In this document: one piece after another, positions 7,877 through 16,253 of the stretch | How the letters are laid out: every line of letters starts with the position of its first letter | Position numbering within the stretch: the first letter of the stretch is position 1 | Assembly: GCF_013266755.1 (NCBI RefSeq) | Contig: NZ_JABRWJ010000001.1 | Location: 496,001 to 560,000, forward strand | Source: Pseudaquabacterium terrae | Lineage (GTDB): Bacteria > Pseudomonadota > Gammaproteobacteria > Burkholderiales > Burkholderiaceae_C | Length of the DNA: 64,000 bases | Direction: 5' to 3' | Notes under the pieces: generated by a model | Told to the model about the DNA's origin: nothing | What the model saw: only the letters and a program-made list of their open reading frames with translations | Database searches by the model: none | Program-made: the position numbers and the translations under genes

Positions 7877-10800
7877 ATGGCGAATCAGGAAATCACCTTC
7901 GTCTTCAGCGGCCGCGCGCTGCCGTCGGGCCAGGCCTCGATGCGCGCCGCCGGCACCGTGCGCGGGGCCGCGCAGCTCGGCGCGCAGCGCAGCAGTGGCG
8001 AGACGGTGCGCCTGAGCGCGCGGCCCGGCGAAGACGTGGTCGTGCTGCAGATCGCCAACGGCCCGGCGCTGTACCTGCATCCGGAAGACGCGCGCGCGCT
8101 GCTGCTGGCGCAGGCCTCGGCCGCCGATGGCTCGAAGCCGGTGCGCGGCGCCGCGGCGGGCACCGCGGCCGACGAAGTCGCGGTGCCGCCGCAGCTGGCG
8201 TGGCCCGCGGCACCGGGCAGCGCCGCGGCCGCGACCCGCGGCGGCGACGGCGCGGGCGGGCTGCTGGGCCAGGTGTGGGTCAGCGGCATCGAGATCGTCA
8301 CCGGCTTCACCAAGGATGCGGCCGCCGACCTGGCCGCCGCCGCCGTGACGCGCAAGGTCGATGGCCAGGTCGAGACCGGCCTGTACCGGCTCGACGAGCA
8401 CCACCTGCCGCGCTTGAAGGGCTCGGGCCGGCGGATCGAGCAGGCACCGGCGCGCGCCGGCAACCCGCCGCTGCTGGTGCTGCTGCACGGCACCTTCGTC
8501 GAGACCACCAGCACCTTCGGCGCGTGGTGGGCCAAACACCCGCAGCGCGTGCGCGCGCTGTTCGAGCGTTATGGCCGCGACGGCGTCTACGCTTTCGACC
8601 ACAAGACGCTCGGCGACAGCCCGCTGGCCAACGCGCTGGCGCTGGCACAGGCGCTGCCCGACGGCGCCAAGCTGCACCTCGTCACGCATTCGCGCGGCGG
8701 GCTGGTGGCCGAAGCGCTGGTGCGCGCCTGCGCCGAGGCCGCGGTCGGCGTGCAGGACGACCCGTTCGCAGCGCCCGGCCACGCGGCGCACGGCCGCGAC
8801 CTGAAGGCGCTGCGCAAGCTGGTCGCCGAGCGGCATCTCAGCGTCGAGCGCGTCGTGCGCGTGGCGTGCCCGGCGCGCGGCACGCTGCTGGCGTCGAAGC
8901 GGCTGACCGCCTACCTGTCGGTGCTGAAATGGGGGCTCGAGCTGGCGCAGGTGCCGGTGGCGCCCGAGCTGGTCGACTTCCTGACCGAGGTCGCGCGCCG
9001 CCGCGAGGACCCGCAGAAGATCCCCGGCCTGGCGGCGATGATTCCCGACAACCCGCTCGTGCAGTGGCTGACCGGGCCGATCGAGGCCGTGCCGTCGAGC
9101 CTGCGCGTGGTGGCCGGCGACATGGAAGGCGACTCGATCGTCTCGTGGCTGAAGACGCTGGCCAGCGACGCCTTCTACTGGACCGACAACGACCTCGTCG
9201 TGCAGACGCGCTCGATGTACGGCGGCGTGCCGCGCCGCGCCGACGGTGCCGCCGGCAGTGGCGCCAGCTTCCTGCTCGACCAGGGTGGCAGCGTCAGCCA
9301 CTTCAACTACTTCAGCAACGAACGCAGCGTCGATGCGATCACCCGCGCGCTGCTCGACGACGCGCCCGCCGGCTTCGCGACCATCGGCCCGCTGTCGTGG
9401 GCCGGCGAGCATGCCAGCGGCACGCGCGCCGCGCGGCGCTCGCACGCCGATCCGTCGCAGGTGCCGGCGGTGTTCCTGCTGCCCGGCATCCTGGGCTCGA
9501 ACCTGAAGGTCGACGGCAAGCGCGTCTGGCTCGGCTGGCGCTTCTTCAACAGCCTGAAGTCGCTCGACATCCGCCAGCCTGGCGGCGAGGTGCTGCCCGA
9601 CGGGCCGATCGGCGTCATCTACGACAAGCTCGCCGCCTACCTGTCGGACAGCCACGAGGTGCACGAGTTCGCCTACGACTGGCGTGTGCCGCTGGAGCAG
9701 GAAGCGCGGCGCCTGGCCGATGAGATCGCCGCGGCGCTCGAGCTGCGCAAGGCCAGCCGCCAGCCGGTGCGCATCGTCGCGCACTCGATGGGCGGGCTGC
9801 TGGCGCGCACGATGCAGCTCGAGCGGCCCGCGGTCTGGCGCGACATGATGGCGCGGCCGGATGCGCGGCTGCTGATGCTGGGCACGCCGAACGGCGGCTC
9901 GTGGGCGCCGATGCAGGTGCTGAGCGGCGACGACACCTTCGGCAATACGCTGGTGGCCACCGGCGCGCTGTTCGACGATGCCGGCGCGCGGAAGATGATG
10001 GCGCAGCTGCCCGGCTTCATCCAGCTGCAGGCGGCGCTGCTGGACGCGTCGCCGGGGCTGGCGTCGCGCGAGGTCTGGCAGGCGCTGGCCGACGAGGACT
10101 TCCGCATGGCCACGCAGTACAACCTGTGGCATTCCGACGAGCGCCAGCTGTCGGTCTACCGCTGGGGCGTGCCGGAGCAGCCGGTGATCGATCAGGCGGT
10201 GGCCTTGCGCAAGCGGCTCGATGCACAGCTGCCGCAGCTCGCCGCCGACGCGGCGCGGATGCTGCTGGTCGTCGGCCACGCGAAGTTCACGCCGGCCGGC
10301 ATCCGCACCGTCGAGGCCGGCATCGAGTACCTCGATGCGCCGGAACGGGGCGACGGCCGCGTCACCTTCGCGAGCGCCAGCCTGCCGCAGGTGCGCACCT
10401 GGCGCGTCGACGCGTCGCATGGCGACCTGCCGCGCGAGAGCGACGCCTTTGCCGGCTACCTCGAGCTGCTCGACAAAGGCGACACCCGCCTGCTCGACAG
10501 CGCCGGCGCGCCGGCCGGCGTGCGCGGCGCGGGCGCTGCGCCCGCCGACGAAGGTGCGGTGCGGCTGCAGCCGGCGCGGCCCGCGCGCCAGGCCACCGCC
10601 GGCAGCGGCCGGCCGCCGAGCGACGTCGCGGCGATGTTCGGCACGATGCCCTCGCAGCCGGTCGGCGCGGCCGGCGCTGCGCCGGAGCCGGCGCTGCACG
10701 TCAGCGTGGTCAATGGCGACCTGCGCTTCATCAGCCAGCCGCTGCTGCTCGGCCACTACCAGTCGATGAAGCTGAGCGGGGCCGAGTACGTCGTCGACCA

Positions 10801-13345
10801 GCTGCTCGGCGGCACGATGTCGCAGTCGCTCGCCACCGGCCTGTACCCGACGGCGCCGGCCTCGCACCAGGTGTTCGTCAACCGCTTCGGCCAGCCCGGC
10901 GATCCCTTCGTGCTGCCGCGGCCCGAGGCGGTGATCATTGCCGGCCTCGGTGCCGAGGGCCAGTTGCGCATCCGCGAGCTCTGCGACACGGTGCGCCAGG
11001 CGACGATCGCCTATGCGCAGCGCGTGGCCGAATCGGCCGCGGCGCCGACCACCGGCTTCGAGCTCGCGGCCACGCTGATCGGCAGCGGCGGCACCGGCAT
11101 CAGCGCCGGCAGCGCGGCGCGCGCCGTGGCCACCGGCGTGCGCGAGGCCAATGCGCGCCTGGCGCGCCACGGCTGGCCGCTGGTGCGCGAGCTCAGGCTG
11201 ATCGAGCTGTTCCTCGACCGCGCCACCGAGGCGCACCAGGCGCTGCGCATGCTGGCCAGCGCACGCGCCGCCGACTTCCAGTTGCACCCGGTGGTGCGGC
11301 AGGGCAGCTCGCCGCTGCGCCGCCCGCCCGGCTACGGCTACCGCGGCTCGCCCTACGACCTGATCAGCGTGACGCAGGCCGCCAGCGAGCGCGCGCCGCT
11401 GGAATTCACGCTCGACAGCCGCAGCGCGCGCAACGAGGTGCGCGGCCAGCGCACGCAGTCGAGCCTGGTCGCCGAGATGATCCGCGCCGGCGCCAGCGAC
11501 ACGATGCGCGACGCGCGCATCGGCCGCACGCTGTTCAACCTGCTGGTGCCGCTGGAGCTGACACCCTTCCTCGGCGCGTCGACCGCGGTGGTGCTGCAGG
11601 TCGACGCTCGCACGGCCCAGGTGCCGTGGGAGCTGCTCGACACCGCCGGCGACGACCAGGCGAGCGCGGCCGACCCGCGGCCGTGGTCGGTGCGCACGGC
11701 GATGATCCGCCAGCTGCGCACCGAGGTCTTTCGCGAGGCGCCGGCGCGCGCGTCGAAGGAAGACGCGGTGCTGGTGATCGGAAGCCCGAAGCTCACCGGC
11801 GGCCAATTCGCGCCGCTGCCGGCGGCCGAACGCGAAGCGCGCGCCGTGGCCGCCGCGCTCGGCGCGCAGCCGCTGATCGACCGCGGCGCGCTGGACATCG
11901 TCAACGCGCTGATGGAGCGGCCTTACCGCATCGTGCACATCGCCGGCCACGGCCAGCTCGACGACAAGGATCCGACGAAGACCGGCGTCGTGCTGTCCGG
12001 CGACGCGGTGCTCGGCCAGTGCGAGATCGAAGGCATGCGCCAGGTGCCGGAGCTGGCCTTCATCAACTGCTGCCACCTCGGGGCGATCACCTCCGGCGGC
12101 CTTGCGCCGCCGACGCTCGCGCACCAGCAGCCGCTGTTCGCCGCCAACGTCGCCGAGGCGCTGATCCGCATCGGCGTGCGCTGCGTCATCGCCGCCGGCT
12201 GGGCGGTGGAGGATGTCGCCGCCCAGGTCTTCGCCACCGCCTTCTACAAGGCGCTGCTCGGCGGCGAGCGCTTCGTCGATGCGGTCGGCCAGGCGCGCGA
12301 GGCGGCGTGGCACGCCAGCCCCGCCGGCAACACCTGGGCCGCCTACCAGTGTTACGGCGATCCGGACTGGAGCCTCACGAACGGCAAGGCGCAGGCGGCG
12401 ACGACGCCGGCCGAGCGTCTGGCACGTTATGCGATCGTCTCGGCGCCTGGCCTGGCGATCGAGCTCGAGGGCATCGCCGTCAAGGCGCGCAACGAATCGA
12501 GCGCCAAGCGCAAGGACGAGCTGCAGGCCGACGTCGAGCAGATCGAGGCCTCGTTCAAGACCGTCTGGGGCCGCGTCGGCGCGGTGGCCGAGGCCTTCGG
12601 CGTCGCTTACGCCGAGACCGGCAACCGCGACGCAGCGATCGCCTGGTACCGCGCCGCGGTGGCGGCCGAGGACGGCAGCGCGTCACTGCGCGCGGCCGAG
12701 CAGCTCGGCAACCTGCTGGCGCGGCAGGCCGAACGCCAGGCCGACATCGCCGCGGCGCGGCAGCAGATCGGCGAGGCGGTGGCGCTGCTCGAGGACCTGG
12801 CGCGGCTGCATCCGACCAGCGAGCGGCTGAGCCTGCTCGGCTCGGCGTGGAAGCGGCTGGCGATGCGGGAAGAGCGCGAGGGCCATGCCGCGCAGCGCCG
12901 CGCGGCGGTCGAGAAGATGGTCAAGGCCTACGCCGAGGCCGAGCGCCTGGCGCACGACGAAGCGATCGAGAAGGTCTTCTACCCGGCGATGAACCGCATG
13001 CATGGCGAGCTGATCCTGCACCGCGGCGAGGACGCCTGGCCGGGCTTCGACCCGGCGTCGGTCGCGCTGGTGCGGCAATCGCTGCAGGCCCAGCTGGCCG
13101 ACCCCGACTTCTGGTCTGTCACCGGGGGCATCGAGCTCGAGCTGTACGTGGCCGCGGCCGCCCGCGCGCTCGAAGCGGCGTGGCCCGGCCTGGTGCAGCG
13201 GCTGACCGACACGCACGCGCGCGCGCCGGATGCCGGCAAGTGGGACTCGGTCTACGCGCAGGCGCGCTTCGTCTTCGGCGAAACGCCGGCCGCCGGCATC
13301 GAGGCCGACGTGGTGGCGCTGCTGAAGAAGCTTGCGGGCAAGTGA
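7877..13345 (+). CDS. 1822-residue protein with two alpha/beta-hydrolase domains and a CHAT caspase-like protease
   Basis: The ATG at 7877 follows a GGGAGG-like site. Domains in order: an N-terminal beta-rich region (1-190); a first alpha/beta hydrolase with LLHGT (204-206) and nucleophile Ser272 in THSRGG; a second, LCAT/PGAP1-like hydrolase with PGILGSN (536-542) and Ser637 in AHSMGG, followed by LLMLGTPNGG; a linker; a region at about 885-1100 (VNGDL, GAEYVVD, AIIAGLG-like) that recalls leucyl-aminopeptidase N-terminal domains; and a CHAT protease with His1358 in HIAGHG and Cys1399 in FINCCHLG. A helical, TPR-like tail follows from about 1520. All three putative active sites look intact. 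CHAT proteases act in bacterial immunity and regulated proteolysis, so a protease-gated lipase is plausible. No signal peptide or membrane segment is visible. It is a single gene, divergent from a LysR gene. Confidence 0.86.
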   Translation: MANQEITFVFSGRALPSGQASMRAAGTVRGAAQLGAQRSSGETVRLSARPGEDVVVLQIANGPALYLHPEDARALLLAQASAADGSKPVRGAAAGTAADEVAVPPQLAWPAAPGSAAAATRGGDGAGGLLGQVWVSGIEIVTGFTKDAAADLAAAAVTRKVDGQVETGLYRLDEHHLPRLKGSGRRIEQAPARAGNPPLLVLLHGTFVETTSTFGAWWAKHPQRVRALFERYGRDGVYAFDHKTLGDSPLANALALAQALPDGAKLHLVTHSRGGLVAEALVRACAEAAVGVQDDPFAAPGHAAHGRDLKALRKLVAERHLSVERVVRVACPARGTLLASKRLTAYLSVLKWGLELAQVPVAPELVDFLTEVARRREDPQKIPGLAAMIPDNPLVQWLTGPIEAVPSSLRVVAGDMEGDSIVSWLKTLASDAFYWTDNDLVVQTRSMYGGVPRRADGAAGSGASFLLDQGGSVSHFNYFSNERSVDAITRALLDDAPAGFATIGPLSWAGEHASGTRAARRSHADPSQVPAVFLLPGILGSNLKVDGKRVWLGWRFFNSLKSLDIRQPGGEVLPDGPIGVIYDKLAAYLSDSHEVHEFAYDWRVPLEQEARRLADEIAAALELRKASRQPVRIVAHSMGGLLARTMQLERPAVWRDMMARPDARLLMLGTPNGGSWAPMQVLSGDDTFGNTLVATGALFDDAGARKMMAQLPGFIQLQAALLDASPGLASREVWQALADEDFRMATQYNLWHSDERQLSVYRWGVPEQPVIDQAVALRKRLDAQLPQLAADAARMLLVVGHAKFTPAGIRTVEAGIEYLDAPERGDGRVTFASASLPQVRTWRVDASHGDLPRESDAFAGYLELLDKGDTRLLDSAGAPAGVRGAGAAPADEGAVRLQPARPARQATAGSGRPPSDVAAMFGTMPSQPVGAAGAAPEPALHVSVVNGDLRFISQPLLLGHYQSMKLSGAEYVVDQLLGGTMSQSLATGLYPTAPASHQVFVNRFGQPGDPFVLPRPEAVIIAGLGAEGQLRIRELCDTVRQATIAYAQRVAESAAAPTTGFELAATLIGSGGTGISAGSAARAVATGVREANARLARHGWPLVRELRLIELFLDRATEAHQALRMLASARAADFQLHPVVRQGSSPLRRPPGYGYRGSPYDLISVTQAASERAPLEFTLDSRSARNEVRGQRTQSSLVAEMIRAGASDTMRDARIGRTLFNLLVPLELTPFLGASTAVVLQVDARTAQVPWELLDTAGDDQASAADPRPWSVRTAMIRQLRTEVFREAPARASKEDAVLVIGSPKLTGGQFAPLPAAEREARAVAAALGAQPLIDRGALDIVNALMERPYRIVHIAGHGQLDDKDPTKTGVVLSGDAVLGQCEIEGMRQVPELAFINCCHLGAITSGGLAPPTLAHQQPLFAANVAEALIRIGVRCVIAAGWAVEDVAAQVFATAFYKALLGGERFVDAVGQAREAAWHASPAGNTWAAYQCYGDPDWSLTNGKAQAATTPAERLARYAIVSAPGLAIELEGIAVKARNESSAKRKDELQADVEQIEASFKTVWGRVGAVAEAFGVAYAETGNRDAAIAWYRAAVAAEDGSASLRAAEQLGNLLARQAERQADIAAARQQIGEAVALLEDLARLHPTSERLSLLGSAWKRLAMREEREGHAAQRRAAVEKMVKAYAEAERLAHDEAIEKVFYPAMNRMHGELILHRGEDAWPGFDPASVALVRQSLQAQLADPDFWSVTGGIELELYVAAAARALEAAWPGLVQRLTDTHARAPDAGKWDSVYAQARFVFGETPAAGIEADVVALLKKLAGK

Positions 13346-13398
13346 TGTCGCGGGCCGCGTTCAGTCCCGTCAGCACGCGTACGCTGCGCCGGACCGAG

Positions 13399-13830
13399 TT
13401 ATCCGCCCGCTCGACGGGCGTGCAGGTCATCCCGGCAATCCTCGCGGACCGCGGGGTTCTTCTGGGCACCACACAGGGCGGCACCCTCCGAGACCCGGCC
13501 GCTGGAGGCCAATGCGGCCGCCTCGCGGCGCGGTGTGCGGACCACCGTGCGCACCTTGGCGCCGGCCGTGCGCTCCAGCGGGACCGCGACCTGCGGCAAG
13601 GCGGGTCGCTCGGGCTGCAGCGTGCCCGGCGCGGTGGCGCTGGCGCGCTTCTCGTCCAGCGTCAGCAGCCGCGGCTGCGGTTTGGAGGCCGGTGCAGGTG
13701 CCGGCGCCGAAGCGGCCGGGCGCACGATCACGGTCTGCGAGGTCTGTGCCGACAGCGACAGCGCTGTCAGCGACAGCAGCAGTGCCGGCAGGTGCCGGCA
13801 GGGCCGAAGCCATCGTTGCGGTTTCATCAT
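13399..13830 (-). CDS. Small secreted protein of unknown function
   Basis: The product is 143 residues from MMKPQRW. It has a signal peptide (LPALLLSLTALSLSAQTS), a low-complexity Ala-Pro linker (ASAPAPAPASKP), and a basic C-terminal half with two cysteines (LCGAQ and REDCRDD) that could form one disulfide. The end is in arginine-rich sequence. It converges with the CHAT gene, leaving 53 bp between them with no clear hairpin terminator. I do not recognise the family. The export signal and the paired cysteines support a real periplasmic protein rather than a shadow ORF. Confidence 0.6.
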   Translation of the reverse strand: MMKPQRWLRPCRHLPALLLSLTALSLSAQTSQTVIVRPAASAPAPAPASKPQPRLLTLDEKRASATAPGTLQPERPALPQVAVPLERTAGAKVRTVVRTPRREAAALASSGRVSEGAALCGAQKNPAVREDCRDDLHARRAGG

Positions 13831-14418
13831 TCCGTCAGCGTGCGCGCGCCATCGGCCGGCCTGCGTAGGACGACGCGCTGTCGTCGCATAGGGCAGCGAA
13901 CTACGCGGTGGCGCGGGTCGATGCAGCCGACGCGCCGGCCGATCCGGCCGGGGTCGTCCATGTCGCACCGACCGCCGGGATTGGTACCGAGCCGTACCCC
14001 CCAAGATCGAAGGTCTGGTGAACCCTGGTTGCAGGGCAATTCGAGGTCGAAACGAGGGTTCTCCCGCAGCGCAGCATAACGGTCGGCCGTACTAAATTTC
14101 GCACCGCGTCGCACGGGCTATCGTCCGATCGGCGCGGACCCCGCGGTGCGCCCGAAGCGCCTGCCGGCGGCCGTGGGCTCGCAACGTTCGCGCAGCCGAC
14201 GGCCGGAATCCCCGCCGCGCACCCGCGGCGGCTCTCGTGATCCGACTGCCGCGGCCGCCGCGGCGGCTGTTCCCGTCGCTGCCGTGGTTGCCGTGGCGCT
14301 CGGGAAGGCCGTGTCTCTAACGCGTTATCACGTTCAATCGTTGCCGTGCGCCGACCCCCGATGCCGGGGTGTCGCGTGCGCGCGGCTGCCTGCATCCATC
14401 GTTTTCGGAGTGTTCCAG
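13831..14418. other. Intergenic region, 588 bp, no gene seen
   Basis: The two flanking genes are transcribed away from this stretch, so it should hold both promoters. No frame in it has a convincing start, motif or codon pattern. Toward the lipase it contains a GC tract of CCGCCG/CGGCGG runs around 14245-14275. A GGAG at 14407-14410 serves the lipase start. No tRNA, hairpin terminator or long repeat was seen. Confidence 0.5.
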
Positions 14419-15780
14419 ATGATCGCATTGCAGCGCCCGCGGGCGCCCATGTATTCCCGGTTCCTGGCCAGCGTGACGCTCGCGCTGTCCGCACTGACCG
14501 CCGGCCAGTCGGCCGTCGCGGCGAACAATGACCCGATCGTGCTGGTGCACGGTTTTCTCGGCTTCGGGCCGCACGAGCTGCAGGGCACCGGCTTCAAGTA
14601 CTGGGGCGGTTTCAACGATCTGCAGTCCTACCTGAGGACGCGAAACGGCTCGCACCCCGTGCACACGGCCACCGTCGGCCCGGTCAGCTCGAACTGGGAC
14701 CGGGCGGTGGAGCTGTACACCCAGATCAAGGGCGGCTGCGCCGACTACGGCGCCAAGCAGACGGCCAAGTACGCGGCCTGGGGCAAGATCCAGAAGCCTG
14801 CCGGCAAGTGCTGGGCCGCGGATCCGAACAACAATCCGAACAACTATCCGCCGGCGCTGTATCCGCAATGGGACGCCGCGCACCCGATCCACGTCATCGC
14901 GCACAGCCAGGGTGGACAGACCGTGCGCACGCTGATCCAGCTGCTGGAGAACGGCTCGCCCAACGGCAACGAGGGCGGCGGCGCGCTCTACACCGGCGGC
15001 AAGATCGGCTGGGTGAAGAGCGCCACCACCCTGTCCAGCCCGCACGACGGCACCACGCTGCGCGACGTGATCGTCGACTTCGTGCCGAAGGTGTCCGAGC
15101 TCGCCGGCAAGATCATCGAGGTCGCCGGCCTGGGCGGCAGCAGTGGCGCGCTCTACAACTTCGAGCTGGAGCAGTACGGCCTCGCGCAGGGGCCGGCCGA
15201 AAGCCTGCCGGACTTCATCAGCCGCACCCGCGGCGCACCGTTCTGGTCGCTGACGAACAAGGATTCGGCGCAGTGGGACCTCAGCCCGGACGGCGCCAGG
15301 CAGCTCAACGGCTGGGTCAAGACCTCGCCGAACGTCTACTACTTCTCCATCGGCAGCAAGGCGACCGAGCAGGGCTCGTTCTGCTGCAACGGCACCGACC
15401 GCGTCATCGCGCCGCTCCAGAGCAGCAGCTACCAGTACGCACGCAGCGACATGATCTTCTTCACCAAGCCGACCGCGGGTGAATGGGTGGTGCCGTCGAT
15501 CTTCACGCGTGGCATGGGCTCGTACACGCAGTCGGATCCGAGCCGGGTGGTCATCAACAGCAGCTGGTTTCCCAACGACGGCGTGGTCAACACGATCAGC
15601 ATGCGCGGCCCGAGCGGGCAGCCGTCGCGCAACCACAGCGGCGCGCCGGTGCGCGGCACCTGGAACTACCTGGGCTACTACAACCAGTACGACCACTTCG
15701 ACGTGATCGGCTGGCTGCTGCCGGCGTCGGCGGTGTTTCCGATCTACGACAACATCACCAACATCCTCTACGGGCTGTAA
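14419..15780 (+). CDS. Secreted triacylglycerol lipase, family I.5 (Geobacillus/Staphylococcus) type
   Basis: The product is 453 residues. The ATG has GGAG eight bases upstream, and a signal peptide ends about QSAVAANN. The mature part follows the thermostable Gram-positive I.5 lipase plan closely: PIVLVHGF, GFKYWGG, VGPVSSNWDRA, a GG..DYG insertion, nucleophile Ser163 in AHSQGGQT, ATTLSSPHDGTTL, then the acid in WFPNDGVVNTISM and the histidine in YDHFDVIGW. Enzymes of this type hydrolyse long-chain triglycerides outside the cell. The zinc-site histidines that follow DYG in Geobacillus lipases appear to be Gln and Ala here (DYGAKQTAKYAAW). A short gene with chaperone-like features follows 8 bp downstream. 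Confidence 0.92.
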   Translation: MIALQRPRAPMYSRFLASVTLALSALTAGQSAVAANNDPIVLVHGFLGFGPHELQGTGFKYWGGFNDLQSYLRTRNGSHPVHTATVGPVSSNWDRAVELYTQIKGGCADYGAKQTAKYAAWGKIQKPAGKCWAADPNNNPNNYPPALYPQWDAAHPIHVIAHSQGGQTVRTLIQLLENGSPNGNEGGGALYTGGKIGWVKSATTLSSPHDGTTLRDVIVDFVPKVSELAGKIIEVAGLGGSSGALYNFELEQYGLAQGPAESLPDFISRTRGAPFWSLTNKDSAQWDLSPDGARQLNGWVKTSPNVYYFSIGSKATEQGSFCCNGTDRVIAPLQSSSYQYARSDMIFFTKPTAGEWVVPSIFTRGMGSYTQSDPSRVVINSSWFPNDGVVNTISMRGPSGQPSRNHSGAPVRGTWNYLGYYNQYDHFDVIGWLLPASAVFPIYDNITNILYGL

Positions 15781-15788
15781 AGCACGCC

Positions 15789-16235
15789 ATGGCAACGGCA
15801 CGATTCCTGGGCGGGATCGTCGCGGCTTCGGCCGTGGCGATCGCCGGGGCGCTGATCTCGGGGAGCGACGAGGACACTTCGCCCCGCGCGGCGACGGAAT
15901 CGGCGCCGTTGCCGGTCAGGCACGCGGTCGCGCGCGTCCCCGCCGCGTCCACCCGCGAGGTGCCAGTAGAAAAGCCCGCCGCGCCGCCCGCCCCGGCGGC
16001 GGTGCTGCAGGTGCCGACGCCGGCCCGAATGCACGAGGTCGAACGCGAGGTGGTGCGCCTGCGCGAGGCCGGCGGCAGCGATGATGACGCTTATCGCCTG
16101 CGCGCCCTTGCGCTCAGCCCGGGAATCGCTGCGCAACTGGCGGAGATCGAGGCGGCCGAACGCGCCTGGCAGCACGACCAAGCGCAGCGCGCGGCAGTCG
16201 CACCAGCGCCTCAACCCCAACTGGTGATCGAGTAG
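15789..16235 (+). CDS. Short membrane-anchored protein, possible lipase-chaperone (Lif) remnant
   Basis: The product is 148 residues, starting 8 bp after the lipase stop and so probably in its operon. A single N-terminal membrane anchor (FLGGIVAASAVAIAGALI) is followed by an Ala-Pro-rich periplasmic linker and a helical segment (REVVRLREAGGS, YRLRALAL, EIEAAERAWQHDQ). This segment resembles the last helices of lipase-specific foldases, which end in repeated RLAALDAxRAAWQ-like helices. Family Lif proteins are about 300-350 residues with a conserved RxxFDY motif, which I do not see here. It could be a decayed or minimal foldase, or an unrelated accessory protein. Confidence 0.55.
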   Translation: MATARFLGGIVAASAVAIAGALISGSDEDTSPRAATESAPLPVRHAVARVPAASTREVPVEKPAAPPAPAAVLQVPTPARMHEVEREVVRLREAGGSDDDAYRLRALALSPGIAAQLAEIEAAERAWQHDQAQRAAVAPAPQPQLVIE

Positions 16236-16253
16236 ACAGTGTCCACCGCCGCG

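Noticed and set aside
7760-12313. Minus-strand reading frame of 1517 codons opposite the CHAT gene
   Set aside because: Its composition (Arg, Ala, His, Gln) is what the reverse strand of GC-rich coding DNA produces. The opposite frame has intact hydrolase and CHAT motifs.
9901-14079. Plus-strand frame of 1392 codons overlapping the CHAT gene out of frame
   Set aside because: It is a +1 shadow with an Arg/Ala/Gly-rich product and no start region, motif or ribosome site of its own.
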